From assembly GCA_003218785.1 (NCBI GenBank), contig QHOM01000063.1, positions 1 through 14,663 of the forward strand: a stretch of DNA of 14,663 nucleotides, given 5' to 3'. Both the position numbers and the translations under genes were made by a program. The notes below the pieces were generated by a model. It was not told the origin of the DNA. It did no database searches and was given only the letters and a program-made list of their open reading frames with translations. This document shows, piece by piece, positions 5,580 through 12,445 of the stretch (position 1 is the stretch's first letter; each line of letters opens with the position of its first letter). The DNA comes from Verrucomicrobiota bacterium (GTDB taxonomy: Bacteria > Verrucomicrobiota > Verrucomicrobiia > Chthoniobacterales > UBA10450).

Positions 5580-8549
5580 ATGCCTGCTGAAGTCATCAAG
5601 ATCAGTGGTGCGCGCCAGCACAATCTGAAGAACCTCCACCTGGATATCCCACGTGAGAAACTGGTGGTCATTACGGGGTTGAGCGGCTCGGGGAAATCGT
5701 CTCTCGCCTTCGATACGCTTTATGCCGAAGGGCAACGGCGTTACGTCGAAAGTCTCTCTGCTTACGCGCGGCAATTCCTCGATCAGATGGAAAAGCCGAA
5801 TGTCGATTTCATCGAGGGTCTTTCCCCTGCCATCGCTATCGAGCAGCGCAGCGCCGGCGCGAATCCGAGATCGACAATCGCGACCACGACGGAAACGTAC
5901 GATTATTTGCGCGTGCTTTATTCGGCAGTCGGTCAGCCGCATGATCCGCTGACGGGGCGACCACTTAACCGGCAAACGCCCCAACAGATCGTCGATCAAA
6001 TTCTCGCCAACGAGCCGCAGACAAAAATCATCGTGGTCGCGCCGTTGATTGAAAACCAGCCGGGCGAATTCCGGGACGTTATCGAAAAGATCAAGCGCGA
6101 AGGATTCGTTCGTGTGCGGATTGATGGCCAAATCATCGAGCTGGATCGCTCGCAGCCGATCCGGCTAAAGAAAAATGAGCGCCACACCATTGAGGCGGTG
6201 GTCGATCGGCTGGTTGTGCGCGATGGAATCCGCGTTCGCCTCACTGATTCAATTGAGACTGCACTGAGGTGGGGCGGGAACCGCGTCGTCGTCTTGTGGC
6301 AACGACTCGGTGATGGAGAAAAGGAGAAGTGGAGTAGTGAGAAATCCAGAGCCACGGCATTCCACCACTCCAGCACTCCAACAAGCGAGTGGGAAGAAGT
6401 CCGTTACTCGACTGACTACGGAAACGCGGAGACCGGATTCACGCTCGGGGAGCTCACTCCGAAACATTTCTCGTTCAACAGTCATCTGGGCGCCTGCCCG
6501 GCCTGCCACGGCTTGGGGACACAACTAATTGTCGATCCTGACTTGATGATTTCGGATGCGAGCAAAACGCTTGCCCAAGGGGCGATCACGCCGTGGCGGC
6601 GCGGGACGAAACGAATGCAGGCATATTACCGCCATCTGCAAAGGGCGCTGGTGAAACATTTCCAGGTCGATGAAGACGTGCCGTTTGCCGATTTACCTAG
6701 CGAATTTAAGAAAGCGCTTTACTTCGGCACAAATGGCGAACCAGTGGAGATGAACTTGGGCGGTAACGACAGGAAGAAAGTTGCAAAGCCGTTTGAAGGC
6801 CTCGTGCCGCAAATGCAGCGACTCTATGAGGAGACCCAAAGCGAGTTTACGCGCAATCGCATCCGCGCGTTTATGACACGCGAGCCCTGCAAAGTTTGCA
6901 GCGGCGCAAGACTTAAACCGGAGATTCTCGCGGTTACCATAAAACATCAAAATCAACGCCAATTGAACATACATCAATTCAGTGAACAAACGATTGAAGC
7001 GGCCGCACGGTTTATGGATGCCCTCGACCTGACTGCGCAGCAACGAGCGATTGTGACTGACGTTGTGCGGGAAATTCGATCACGCTTGCAATTTCTCCTC
7101 GAAGTCGGGCTCGGTTATCTCACGCTCAATCGCGAGAGCGGCACCCTTTCCGGTGGCGAAGCACAACGAATCCGGCTGGCGACGCAGATCGGCTCTGGTC
7201 TGGCTGGCGTTCTTTACATTTTGGACGAGCCGAGCATCGGTTTACACCAACGCGACAATGCGCGTTTGCTCGGAACCCTGCGGCGACTGCGCGATCTCGG
7301 CAATTCCGTCATTGTGGTTGAGCACGATGAAGAAACGATTCGGGCCGCGGACCACATTGTTGATCTTGGCCCGGGCGCAGGCCCGCGCGGCGGTGAAATT
7401 GTTGCTCAAGGCAGCATCGGGGAAGTTCTTCGCGCCAAAAATTCTCTGACAGCGGATTATCTCTCTGGATGCGCGCGCATTGCGATTCCGAAACAGCGCG
7501 TCAACCCACGATCTATCCCGCGCCGGCCATCAACCAATAACGACTCCGATGGGTGGCTCGCGGTGGTAGGCGCGAGTGAAAACAATCTTAAGAAAATCGA
7601 TGTCGCTTTCCCTCTTGGCTGTCTCACCTGTGTGACTGGTGTCTCGGGCAGCGGTAAATCCACCCTGGTGGATGACATTTTGCGGCGCGCTCTGTTTCGG
7701 CATTTTTACAGTTCAAAAGAAAAACCTGGCGCCTATCGAGCGATTCGCGGGGTGGAACAGATTGATAAAGGGATCGTCATCGACCAAAGCGCGATTGGCC
7801 GGACGCCTCGTTCCAATCCAGTCACCTACACCGGTGCGTTCGCGCCGATCCGCGAATTGTTCAGTCGACTCCCCGCAGCACGGGTGCGGGGTTATGACAC
7901 GGGGCGTTTCAGCTTCAATGTCAAAGGTGGCCGCTGCGAAAATTGTGAAGGCGGTGGATTGATCAAAATCGAGATGCACTTTTTGCCGGACGTTTACGTC
8001 GAATGCGAAGTGTGCCATGGCAAACGCTATAACCGCGAGACGCTTGAGATTACTTACAAAGGGAAGAACATTGCCGACGTTCTCGATCTGACAGTGGATG
8101 AAGGGGCGCGGTTTTTCCGCAATGTGTCGAGCGTTTCGGAAAAGTTAAATTCGTTGCTGGACGTGGGTCTCGGTTATCTGCGGCTTGGTCAGGCCGGAAC
8201 GACTCTTTCCGGGGGAGAAGCGCAACGCGTCAAACTCGCAACGGAACTCGCAAAAAGGGCAACCGGCCGTACCGTTTACATTCTCGATGAACCAACGACT
8301 GGACTGCACTTCGCCGATATCGAGAAATTGTTGCAGGTATTGATGAAACTGCGCAACGCGGGCAACACGCTGATTGTGATTGAACATAATCTGGAGATGA
8401 TTAAGTGCGCAGATTGGATCATTGATCTGGGCCCTGAAGGTGGCGAAGAGGGAGGCGAGATAGTCGGGGCGGGGCCGCCGGAGGAGATTGTCGACCTTCC
8501 AGCCAGTCACACGGGAAGATATTTGCGACCGCTTCTGGAGAAGAGATGA
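5580..8549 (+). CDS. uvrA: UvrABC excision nuclease subunit A (UvrA)
   Basis: DNA-damage recognition ATPase of nucleotide excision repair; a dimer that loads UvrB at lesions. It has 989 residues, slightly longer than the usual 940-960. It contains two ABC modules: Walker A GLSGSGKS at 33-40, signature LSGGEAQ at 523-529 and Walker B YILDEPSIGLH; then GVSGSGKS at 687-694, LSGGEAQ at 876-882 and YILDEPTTGLH. The second zinc module is intact (C786/C789 and C809/C812). The first zinc module has only its second pair (C306/C309); N282 and T285 occupy the positions of the first. Residues about 243-268 are an extra insert encoded by a palindromic repeat. ATG at 5580 fits the MPAEVIKISGARQHNLKNL start; no good Shine-Dalgarno is seen. 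The stop overlaps the next gene by 4 bp. Confidence 0.98.
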   Translation: MPAEVIKISGARQHNLKNLHLDIPREKLVVITGLSGSGKSSLAFDTLYAEGQRRYVESLSAYARQFLDQMEKPNVDFIEGLSPAIAIEQRSAGANPRSTIATTTETYDYLRVLYSAVGQPHDPLTGRPLNRQTPQQIVDQILANEPQTKIIVVAPLIENQPGEFRDVIEKIKREGFVRVRIDGQIIELDRSQPIRLKKNERHTIEAVVDRLVVRDGIRVRLTDSIETALRWGGNRVVVLWQRLGDGEKEKWSSEKSRATAFHHSSTPTSEWEEVRYSTDYGNAETGFTLGELTPKHFSFNSHLGACPACHGLGTQLIVDPDLMISDASKTLAQGAITPWRRGTKRMQAYYRHLQRALVKHFQVDEDVPFADLPSEFKKALYFGTNGEPVEMNLGGNDRKKVAKPFEGLVPQMQRLYEETQSEFTRNRIRAFMTREPCKVCSGARLKPEILAVTIKHQNQRQLNIHQFSEQTIEAAARFMDALDLTAQQRAIVTDVVREIRSRLQFLLEVGLGYLTLNRESGTLSGGEAQRIRLATQIGSGLAGVLYILDEPSIGLHQRDNARLLGTLRRLRDLGNSVIVVEHDEETIRAADHIVDLGPGAGPRGGEIVAQGSIGEVLRAKNSLTADYLSGCARIAIPKQRVNPRSIPRRPSTNNDSDGWLAVVGASENNLKKIDVAFPLGCLTCVTGVSGSGKSTLVDDILRRALFRHFYSSKEKPGAYRAIRGVEQIDKGIVIDQSAIGRTPRSNPVTYTGAFAPIRELFSRLPAARVRGYDTGRFSFNVKGGRCENCEGGGLIKIEMHFLPDVYVECEVCHGKRYNRETLEITYKGKNIADVLDLTVDEGARFFRNVSSVSEKLNSLLDVGLGYLRLGQAGTTLSGGEAQRVKLATELAKRATGRTVYILDEPTTGLHFADIEKLLQVLMKLRNAGNTLIVIEHNLEMIKCADWIIDLGPEGGEEGGEIVGAGPPEEIVDLPASHTGRYLRPLLEKR
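6315..6384. repeat. Palindromic 8-nt-unit repeat inserted in frame within uvrA
   Basis: The left arm is made of 8-nt units GGAGAAAA, GGAGAAGT, GGAGTAGT (6315-6338). The right arm carries TCCACCAC, TCCAGCAC, TCCAACAA (6361-6384), the same unit in reverse complement. TGGAGTAGTG (6330-6339) pairs with CACCACTCCA (6363-6372) with one mismatch, giving a stem with a 23-nt loop. The insert codes for a hydrophilic stretch (GEKEKWSSEKSRATAFHHSS...) lying where UvrA homologues run straight into the first zinc module. It resembles the short dispersed GGAGTGAT-type repeats I associate with environmental bacterial genomes; that link is from memory. The reading frame is kept. Confidence 0.6.
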
Positions 8550-11017
8550 AAATATTCAGTGTCTATCAGATGGGACGCATGGGCCTTATTGGATTCTCGA
8601 TCTTGCTTTCGCAATTGGCGCGCGCTGACATTTCGGCCGAGCTTGCCGAAGCCAGCGCGCCGCTTGCAGAGGGCGTGCCGGAGGTTGCGGTCGCGCGCTT
8701 GGAAGCGTTGGTGAACAAAAATCTGCCCGATCCAGAGTGGCGCGCAGTCACGGAAAAACTTGCCGAGGCAGAGGTCGCGGCAAGGCAGCCAGAGGAGGTC
8801 CTCGTGTTACTGGCGGATTCGCGGCTGCGCGACATTCCATGGGCAAAGTTTTGGCGCGCCCAAGCCTTCGCCTGCCTGCATCGATGGGCTGACGCGCTAC
8901 CGCTTTACGAAGAACTGGCGGCGGATCGGAGTTTGCCCCTTCACGGGCCAGCAACTTTTGGGGCCGCGGAAATGCTGCGCGCGTTCGGAAGACGGGATGA
9001 AGCGCTGACAAAACTCACCGTTCTCCTGTACGACAAAGAATGGGCTATCCGAGCGCAGCTCCGATCAGCCGAATTGTACATCGATAGGGCCGACGCCATC
9101 AATGCGCGCCGCGTTCTGGATGAGATGCGAGCAAAATCGGTTGCGGACCGGACGGAGCGGCGACTTTTGCGTGGACGGCTGGAGCTCATTTTGCAACGGC
9201 CGGAGAGAGCAATCGGTATATTTCAAGCGCTTCTGAAGAAACCGGAGGGTGCGCCTCATGCCACCTTAATGGCGGCACTCTTCGGCATTGCCGATGCGCA
9301 CCTGCAATTAAAAACGCCGGAAGCCGGGGATGATGTCATTGAGCAGTTTATCGATAATCATCCGGCGGACCCGGACCTGCCTGTCCTTTTTGCAAAATTA
9401 GACGAGCTCTATCGCGCGGAGCACAGACCATCACGCAACGGGCTGGAGAAATGGGTGCGCAATCCCGAACAGCCACGGCGAACATTCGCGCGATGGTATC
9501 TTGCTCGGCTCGAAATTCGGGCCGGGCGCCGAGAGCGAGCTCGGCAATTGTTTAACGATCTGCGCCGCACTGACGTACAATCGCCGGCGATCGCGCCTGC
9601 TCTCTTCGAGTTTGCGCAACTCGAAGTGGAGGATCAGTATTTCGACGAGGCGACCGCGATTCTGGGTGATGCACGCTTGCTCCATCCGGAACCGTCCTTG
9701 CTCGATCGAATCAATCTGCTCTTCGCGCAAGCGCAGTATCTCGCGAAGAGATTTGAGGCGGCGACGACAGCATTTGAACAAATCGCACATTCCACTTCAC
9801 CATGGGCGAAGGTTGCGCTGTTTAATGCGTCCACCGGTTGGCTGCAACTTGGCGATCACGCCCGTTTTTTGACCGATTACAACGAGCTTGAAAAACAGGG
9901 CGGCGACGAAGAATCGCGCGCCAGCTTGCGATTAGAGGAAGGCTTGATGCAAGCTGCCAAAGGCGACAAGAAAGCAGCAGAATCGCTGCAGCGATTTATT
10001 CGCGATTTTCCTAAAAATCCTCGTGTCTCTGAGGCTTGGGTTAGCCTGGCCGAACTGGCCTTCCATTTCTCGCCGCCGCGCCTTGATGAAGCACGCAGGA
10101 ATCTGTCGCGCGCGGCCGACGCGAAGCCGACAGCAGCGGCGGCGGAACGCGCCGATTATCTGATGATCTGGATTGAGGACTCAGCTGGTGGGAACGAGGC
10201 CAAAGTCATCGAGCTTGCGAAGCGTTTTGTTGAGCAATATGGAGCCTCGCCATTTACTTCGGAGGTCCGAATGAAATTAGCGGAGATTTATTACCGGCAC
10301 CAGGATTTCGCAAACGCACAGACGCAGTTCGAAATTCTCGCACAGCACGATCCGGATAATCCACTTGGCGAAAAAGCTCTCTTTTTTGCGGCGGAATCGG
10401 CCATGTCGAGCATGGGTGAACATTCGCTCGATCAGGCGATCGTCCTGTTTGATCAGGTCGTGCGACTGAATGGCGAACTGCGATGGGCTGCCCGCAATGA
10501 ACAGGCTGTCATCGAGCGAAAGCTGGGGAAGCCACAGGATGCTCTCGTGCTATACGATGAAGTTCTGAAGAGCGAGGCTGGGCCGCCTGAGAAACGTGAG
10601 GCGCTTTGCGGGAAAGGGGACATTTTTTTCGAGTTGGGCGGAAGCGACCCGATTAATTACCAACGCGCAATCGAAATCTATGGCCAGCTAGCATCCGACC
10701 AAAACGGGCCGATTCACTGGCGCAACCAGGCGCTTTTCAAAAAAGCTCTGTGCCTGGAAAAGAAAGGCGATCGAACTTCGGCTCTCGCGACCTTTTACAA
10801 GGTGCTGGAGGATGAGGCCCGCCCGGATCGGAGGCGCGAGATATTCTGGTATTACAAAGCCGGATTTAACGCGGCGCGGCTATTGGAGGACGAGTCAAAG
10901 TGGGAATCTGCTGCTGCCATCTACGAAAAACTGGTGGCCGCCGAGGGGAGTCGGAGCGAAGAAGCAAAAGCGCGTCTCAACCATCTGCGTCTGGAACATT
11001 TTCTTTGGACGGATTGA
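8546..11017 (+). CDS. Exported TPR-repeat protein
   Basis: It has 823 residues. The N-terminus (MKIFSVYQMGRMGLIGFSILLSQLARA) looks like a Sec signal with likely cleavage after Ala27, so the mature protein probably lies in the periplasm. The rest is almost entirely helical, Ala/Leu/Glu-rich, with recurring TPR-like helix pairs. Examples are ALPLYEELAADRSLPLHGPATFGAAEMLR, AIGIFQALLKKPEGAPHATLMAALFGIADAHL, AQTQFEILAQHDPDNPLGEKALFFAAESAM and AIEIYGQLASDQNGPIHWRNQALFKKALCL. No catalytic domain is visible; a scaffold or assembly role of the BamD/YbgF kind is only a guess. The ATG overlaps the uvrA stop (ATGA) and has GGAG-AAGAG ahead, so it is very likely cotranscribed and coupled. An internal ATG at 8570 is a weaker start. 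Confidence 0.85.
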   Translation: MKIFSVYQMGRMGLIGFSILLSQLARADISAELAEASAPLAEGVPEVAVARLEALVNKNLPDPEWRAVTEKLAEAEVAARQPEEVLVLLADSRLRDIPWAKFWRAQAFACLHRWADALPLYEELAADRSLPLHGPATFGAAEMLRAFGRRDEALTKLTVLLYDKEWAIRAQLRSAELYIDRADAINARRVLDEMRAKSVADRTERRLLRGRLELILQRPERAIGIFQALLKKPEGAPHATLMAALFGIADAHLQLKTPEAGDDVIEQFIDNHPADPDLPVLFAKLDELYRAEHRPSRNGLEKWVRNPEQPRRTFARWYLARLEIRAGRRERARQLFNDLRRTDVQSPAIAPALFEFAQLEVEDQYFDEATAILGDARLLHPEPSLLDRINLLFAQAQYLAKRFEAATTAFEQIAHSTSPWAKVALFNASTGWLQLGDHARFLTDYNELEKQGGDEESRASLRLEEGLMQAAKGDKKAAESLQRFIRDFPKNPRVSEAWVSLAELAFHFSPPRLDEARRNLSRAADAKPTAAAAERADYLMIWIEDSAGGNEAKVIELAKRFVEQYGASPFTSEVRMKLAEIYYRHQDFANAQTQFEILAQHDPDNPLGEKALFFAAESAMSSMGEHSLDQAIVLFDQVVRLNGELRWAARNEQAVIERKLGKPQDALVLYDEVLKSEAGPPEKREALCGKGDIFFELGGSDPINYQRAIEIYGQLASDQNGPIHWRNQALFKKALCLEKKGDRTSALATFYKVLEDEARPDRRREIFWYYKAGFNAARLLEDESKWESAAAIYEKLVAAEGSRSEEAKARLNHLRLEHFLWTD

Positions 11018-11023
11018 TTTGGG

Positions 11024-11044
11024 ATGGCCGAAAGGGTCGTTTTT
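11024..11044 (+). terminator. Weak terminator candidate after the TPR gene
   Basis: A short stem GGCC/GGTC (11026-11029 with 11035-11038, one G-T pair) with loop GAAAG is followed by GTTTTT. The stem is only 4 bp, so it may be a pause site or chance. Confidence 0.25.
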
Positions 11045-11104
11045 CTGTCCTGACGCCGCTTGGAATAAGCTTGCAAAAATTCGGAACGGGGGAAGAATCA
11101 AGGC

Positions 11105-11377
11105 ATGAAAACAGGAAGCAGGTTCAGTCGCGCATGCGGCTGGCCGGTTCGATGTGCAAGTGTCGTGCTCGTGCTCGCATTTTGCGCATCGGCATATGCG
11201 GATCCGAGCAAAAACGTGGTCCTGCCCATAACACAACAGTCGGCCACGAAGACCGCGAGGAAGATGTGCTACGTTGTGGAAGGAGGCTCCGCCATCCCGC
11301 AACCTTGCACACGGCTCGCCGCAATTCCGACCACCGCCACCCCGATGATAATTTTCGGGCACGCGACGACTAGATAA
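11105..11377 (+). CDS. Small secreted protein of unknown function
   Basis: It has 90 residues. The N-terminus is a clear Sec signal: a basic start (MKTGSRFSR), hydrophobic core (CASVVLVLAFCASA) and an A-Y-A cleavage site at about residue 32. This leaves a mature part of about 58 residues beginning DPSKNVVLPITQQ. The mature chain has two cysteines 13 residues apart (MCYVVEGGSAIPQPC), which could form a disulphide in the periplasm. A GGGGGAAG ribosome-binding site lies about 9 nt before the ATG. It follows the TPR gene by 87 bp on the same strand and is followed by a strong terminator, so it could be the last gene of that unit or have its own promoter. I recognise no family. The signal peptide and ribosome-binding site favour it over competing frames here. 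Confidence 0.6.
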   Translation: MKTGSRFSRACGWPVRCASVVLVLAFCASAYADPSKNVVLPITQQSATKTARKMCYVVEGGSAIPQPCTRLAAIPTTATPMIIFGHATTR

Positions 11378-11401
11378 AATAAGTTCCGGCAAAAACTGGG
11401 T

Positions 11402-11459
11402 TCGCCGAAAGGGCGCGCTGCCTAACATGGCAGCGCTAGGAGGTTTTTGTTTTTTCTTT
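11402..11459 (+). terminator. Intrinsic terminator after the small secreted protein
   Basis: A perfect 8-bp stem (GCGCTGCC at 11415-11422 with GGCAGCGC at 11429-11436, loop TAACAT) is followed by a T-rich run (11443-11459). A smaller hairpin CGCC-GAAAG-GGCG lies just before it. It ends rightward transcription from the 11105 gene. The T run lies inside the antisense of the last ilvC codons and the stem touches the ilvC stop, so the convergent genes share this site. On the minus strand the stem has no adjacent T tract. Confidence 0.75.
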
Positions 11460-12443
11460 CCAAGACATTAGTCCACGCAGCCGCGCGCCGACTTTTTCGA
11501 TCGGGTGCTTTTCCGCTTGGCGGAGCAAGCTCGCATAGCGTACTCGGTCGCTTCTCATTTCTTGAATAAAATTGCGCGCGAATCTTCCTGACCGGATATC
11601 CCGCAGCGCCGATCTCATGTGCGTTTGCACCGTTTGATCGATGATTTTTGGGCCGATTGTCAACTCGCCCCATTTCGCGGTATCGGAAATCAATCTGCGC
11701 ATCCCCGCAATGCCCTCTTCGTAGATAAGATCTACAATAAACTTGAGTTCGTGCAGACATTCGAAATAAGCAAGCTCGGGCGGATACCCCGCGTCAACGA
11801 GAGTTTCAAAGCCAGCGCGAATCAGCGCGCTTGTGCCGCCGCAAAGTACTGCTTGCTCGCCAAAAAGATCGGTCTCCGTTTCCTCCCGAAAAGTCGTTTC
11901 TAGCACGCCGGCACGTGTGCAGCCGATTCCTTTTGCCCAAGCCAACGCCGTTTGCCTGGCGTGCCGGCTGGGATTTTGATGAATTGCGATCAGCGCAGGC
12001 GCGCCACGTCCTCTCAGAAATTCCCGGCGCACCATTGGTCCGAGGCCTTTGGGCGCGACCATCACAACATCGACATTCTTGGGTGGAACGATGGTGCGAT
12101 AATAAATGGTAAAACCGTGTGCAAAGAGCAGCGTTTGGCCGGGACGCAAATTCGGAGCGATCTGTTCCGTGTAAATGGCAGGCATTTGCGTGTCTGAGAG
12201 CGCGAGAAAAATAATGTCCCCGCGTTGCGCTGCTTCTGCTGTGCCGAGAACGACGAGACCACTTCGCCTGGCGCGCGCATGGGACTTGCTGCCAGGATAA
12301 AGTCCAACAATTACCTTAATCCCGCTGTCCCTTAGATTGAGAGCGTGAGCCCGGCCTTGCGCGCCGAAGCCGATCACCGCGCATGTCCTGCCCTTCAGCC
12401 AGCGAAGATCGACATCTTTGTCGGTGTAAATGCGTGCGGCCAA
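11436..12443 (-). CDS. ilvC: Ketol-acid reductoisomerase, class I (IlvC)
   Basis: NADPH- and Mg-dependent enzyme of valine/isoleucine/leucine synthesis, converting acetohydroxy acids to dihydroxy acids. It has 335 residues, the short class I length. The Rossmann motif GFGAQGRAHALNLRDSG is at 25-41. The SKS of the cofactor loop (52-54) suggests NADPH preference. H109, K132, metal ligands D192, E196, E228 and E232, and S253 (LISDTAKWG) are all present. The usual KGPGH is KGLGP (132-136), closer to plant-type KGMGP. The start is TTG at 12443, giving the family-typical MAARIYTDKD; it lies 2 nt after the upstream acyl-CoA dehydrogenase stop and has no clear Shine-Dalgarno, so coupling is likely. 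It is not beside ilvB/ilvN here, so it could be a second copy. Confidence 0.95.
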   Translation of the reverse strand: MAARIYTDKDVDLRWLKGRTCAVIGFGAQGRAHALNLRDSGIKVIVGLYPGSKSHARARRSGLVVLGTAEAAQRGDIIFLALSDTQMPAIYTEQIAPNLRPGQTLLFAHGFTIYYRTIVPPKNVDVVMVAPKGLGPMVRREFLRGRGAPALIAIHQNPSRHARQTALAWAKGIGCTRAGVLETTFREETETDLFGEQAVLCGGTSALIRAGFETLVDAGYPPELAYFECLHELKFIVDLIYEEGIAGMRRLISDTAKWGELTIGPKIIDQTVQTHMRSALRDIRSGRFARNFIQEMRSDRVRYASLLRQAEKHPIEKVGARLRGLMSWKEKTKTS

Positions 12444-12445
12444 AT

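Noticed and set aside
5460..6131. Long minus-strand open frame across the start of uvrA
   Set aside because: It lies antisense to the conserved UvrA N-terminus and has no recognisable domain; it is a shadow of the high-GC coding frame.
6315..6384. CRISPR-like or tandem-repeat array
   Set aside because: The units are 8 nt, inverted and within a coding frame, with no spacers; it is a palindromic insert, not CRISPR.
10900..11373. Plus-strand 157-residue frame overlapping the TPR gene end and the small secreted protein
   Set aside because: It overlaps the end of the TPR coding region in another frame, is Arg/His-rich and lacks a signal or domain; the 90-residue frame has a signal peptide and ribosome-binding site.
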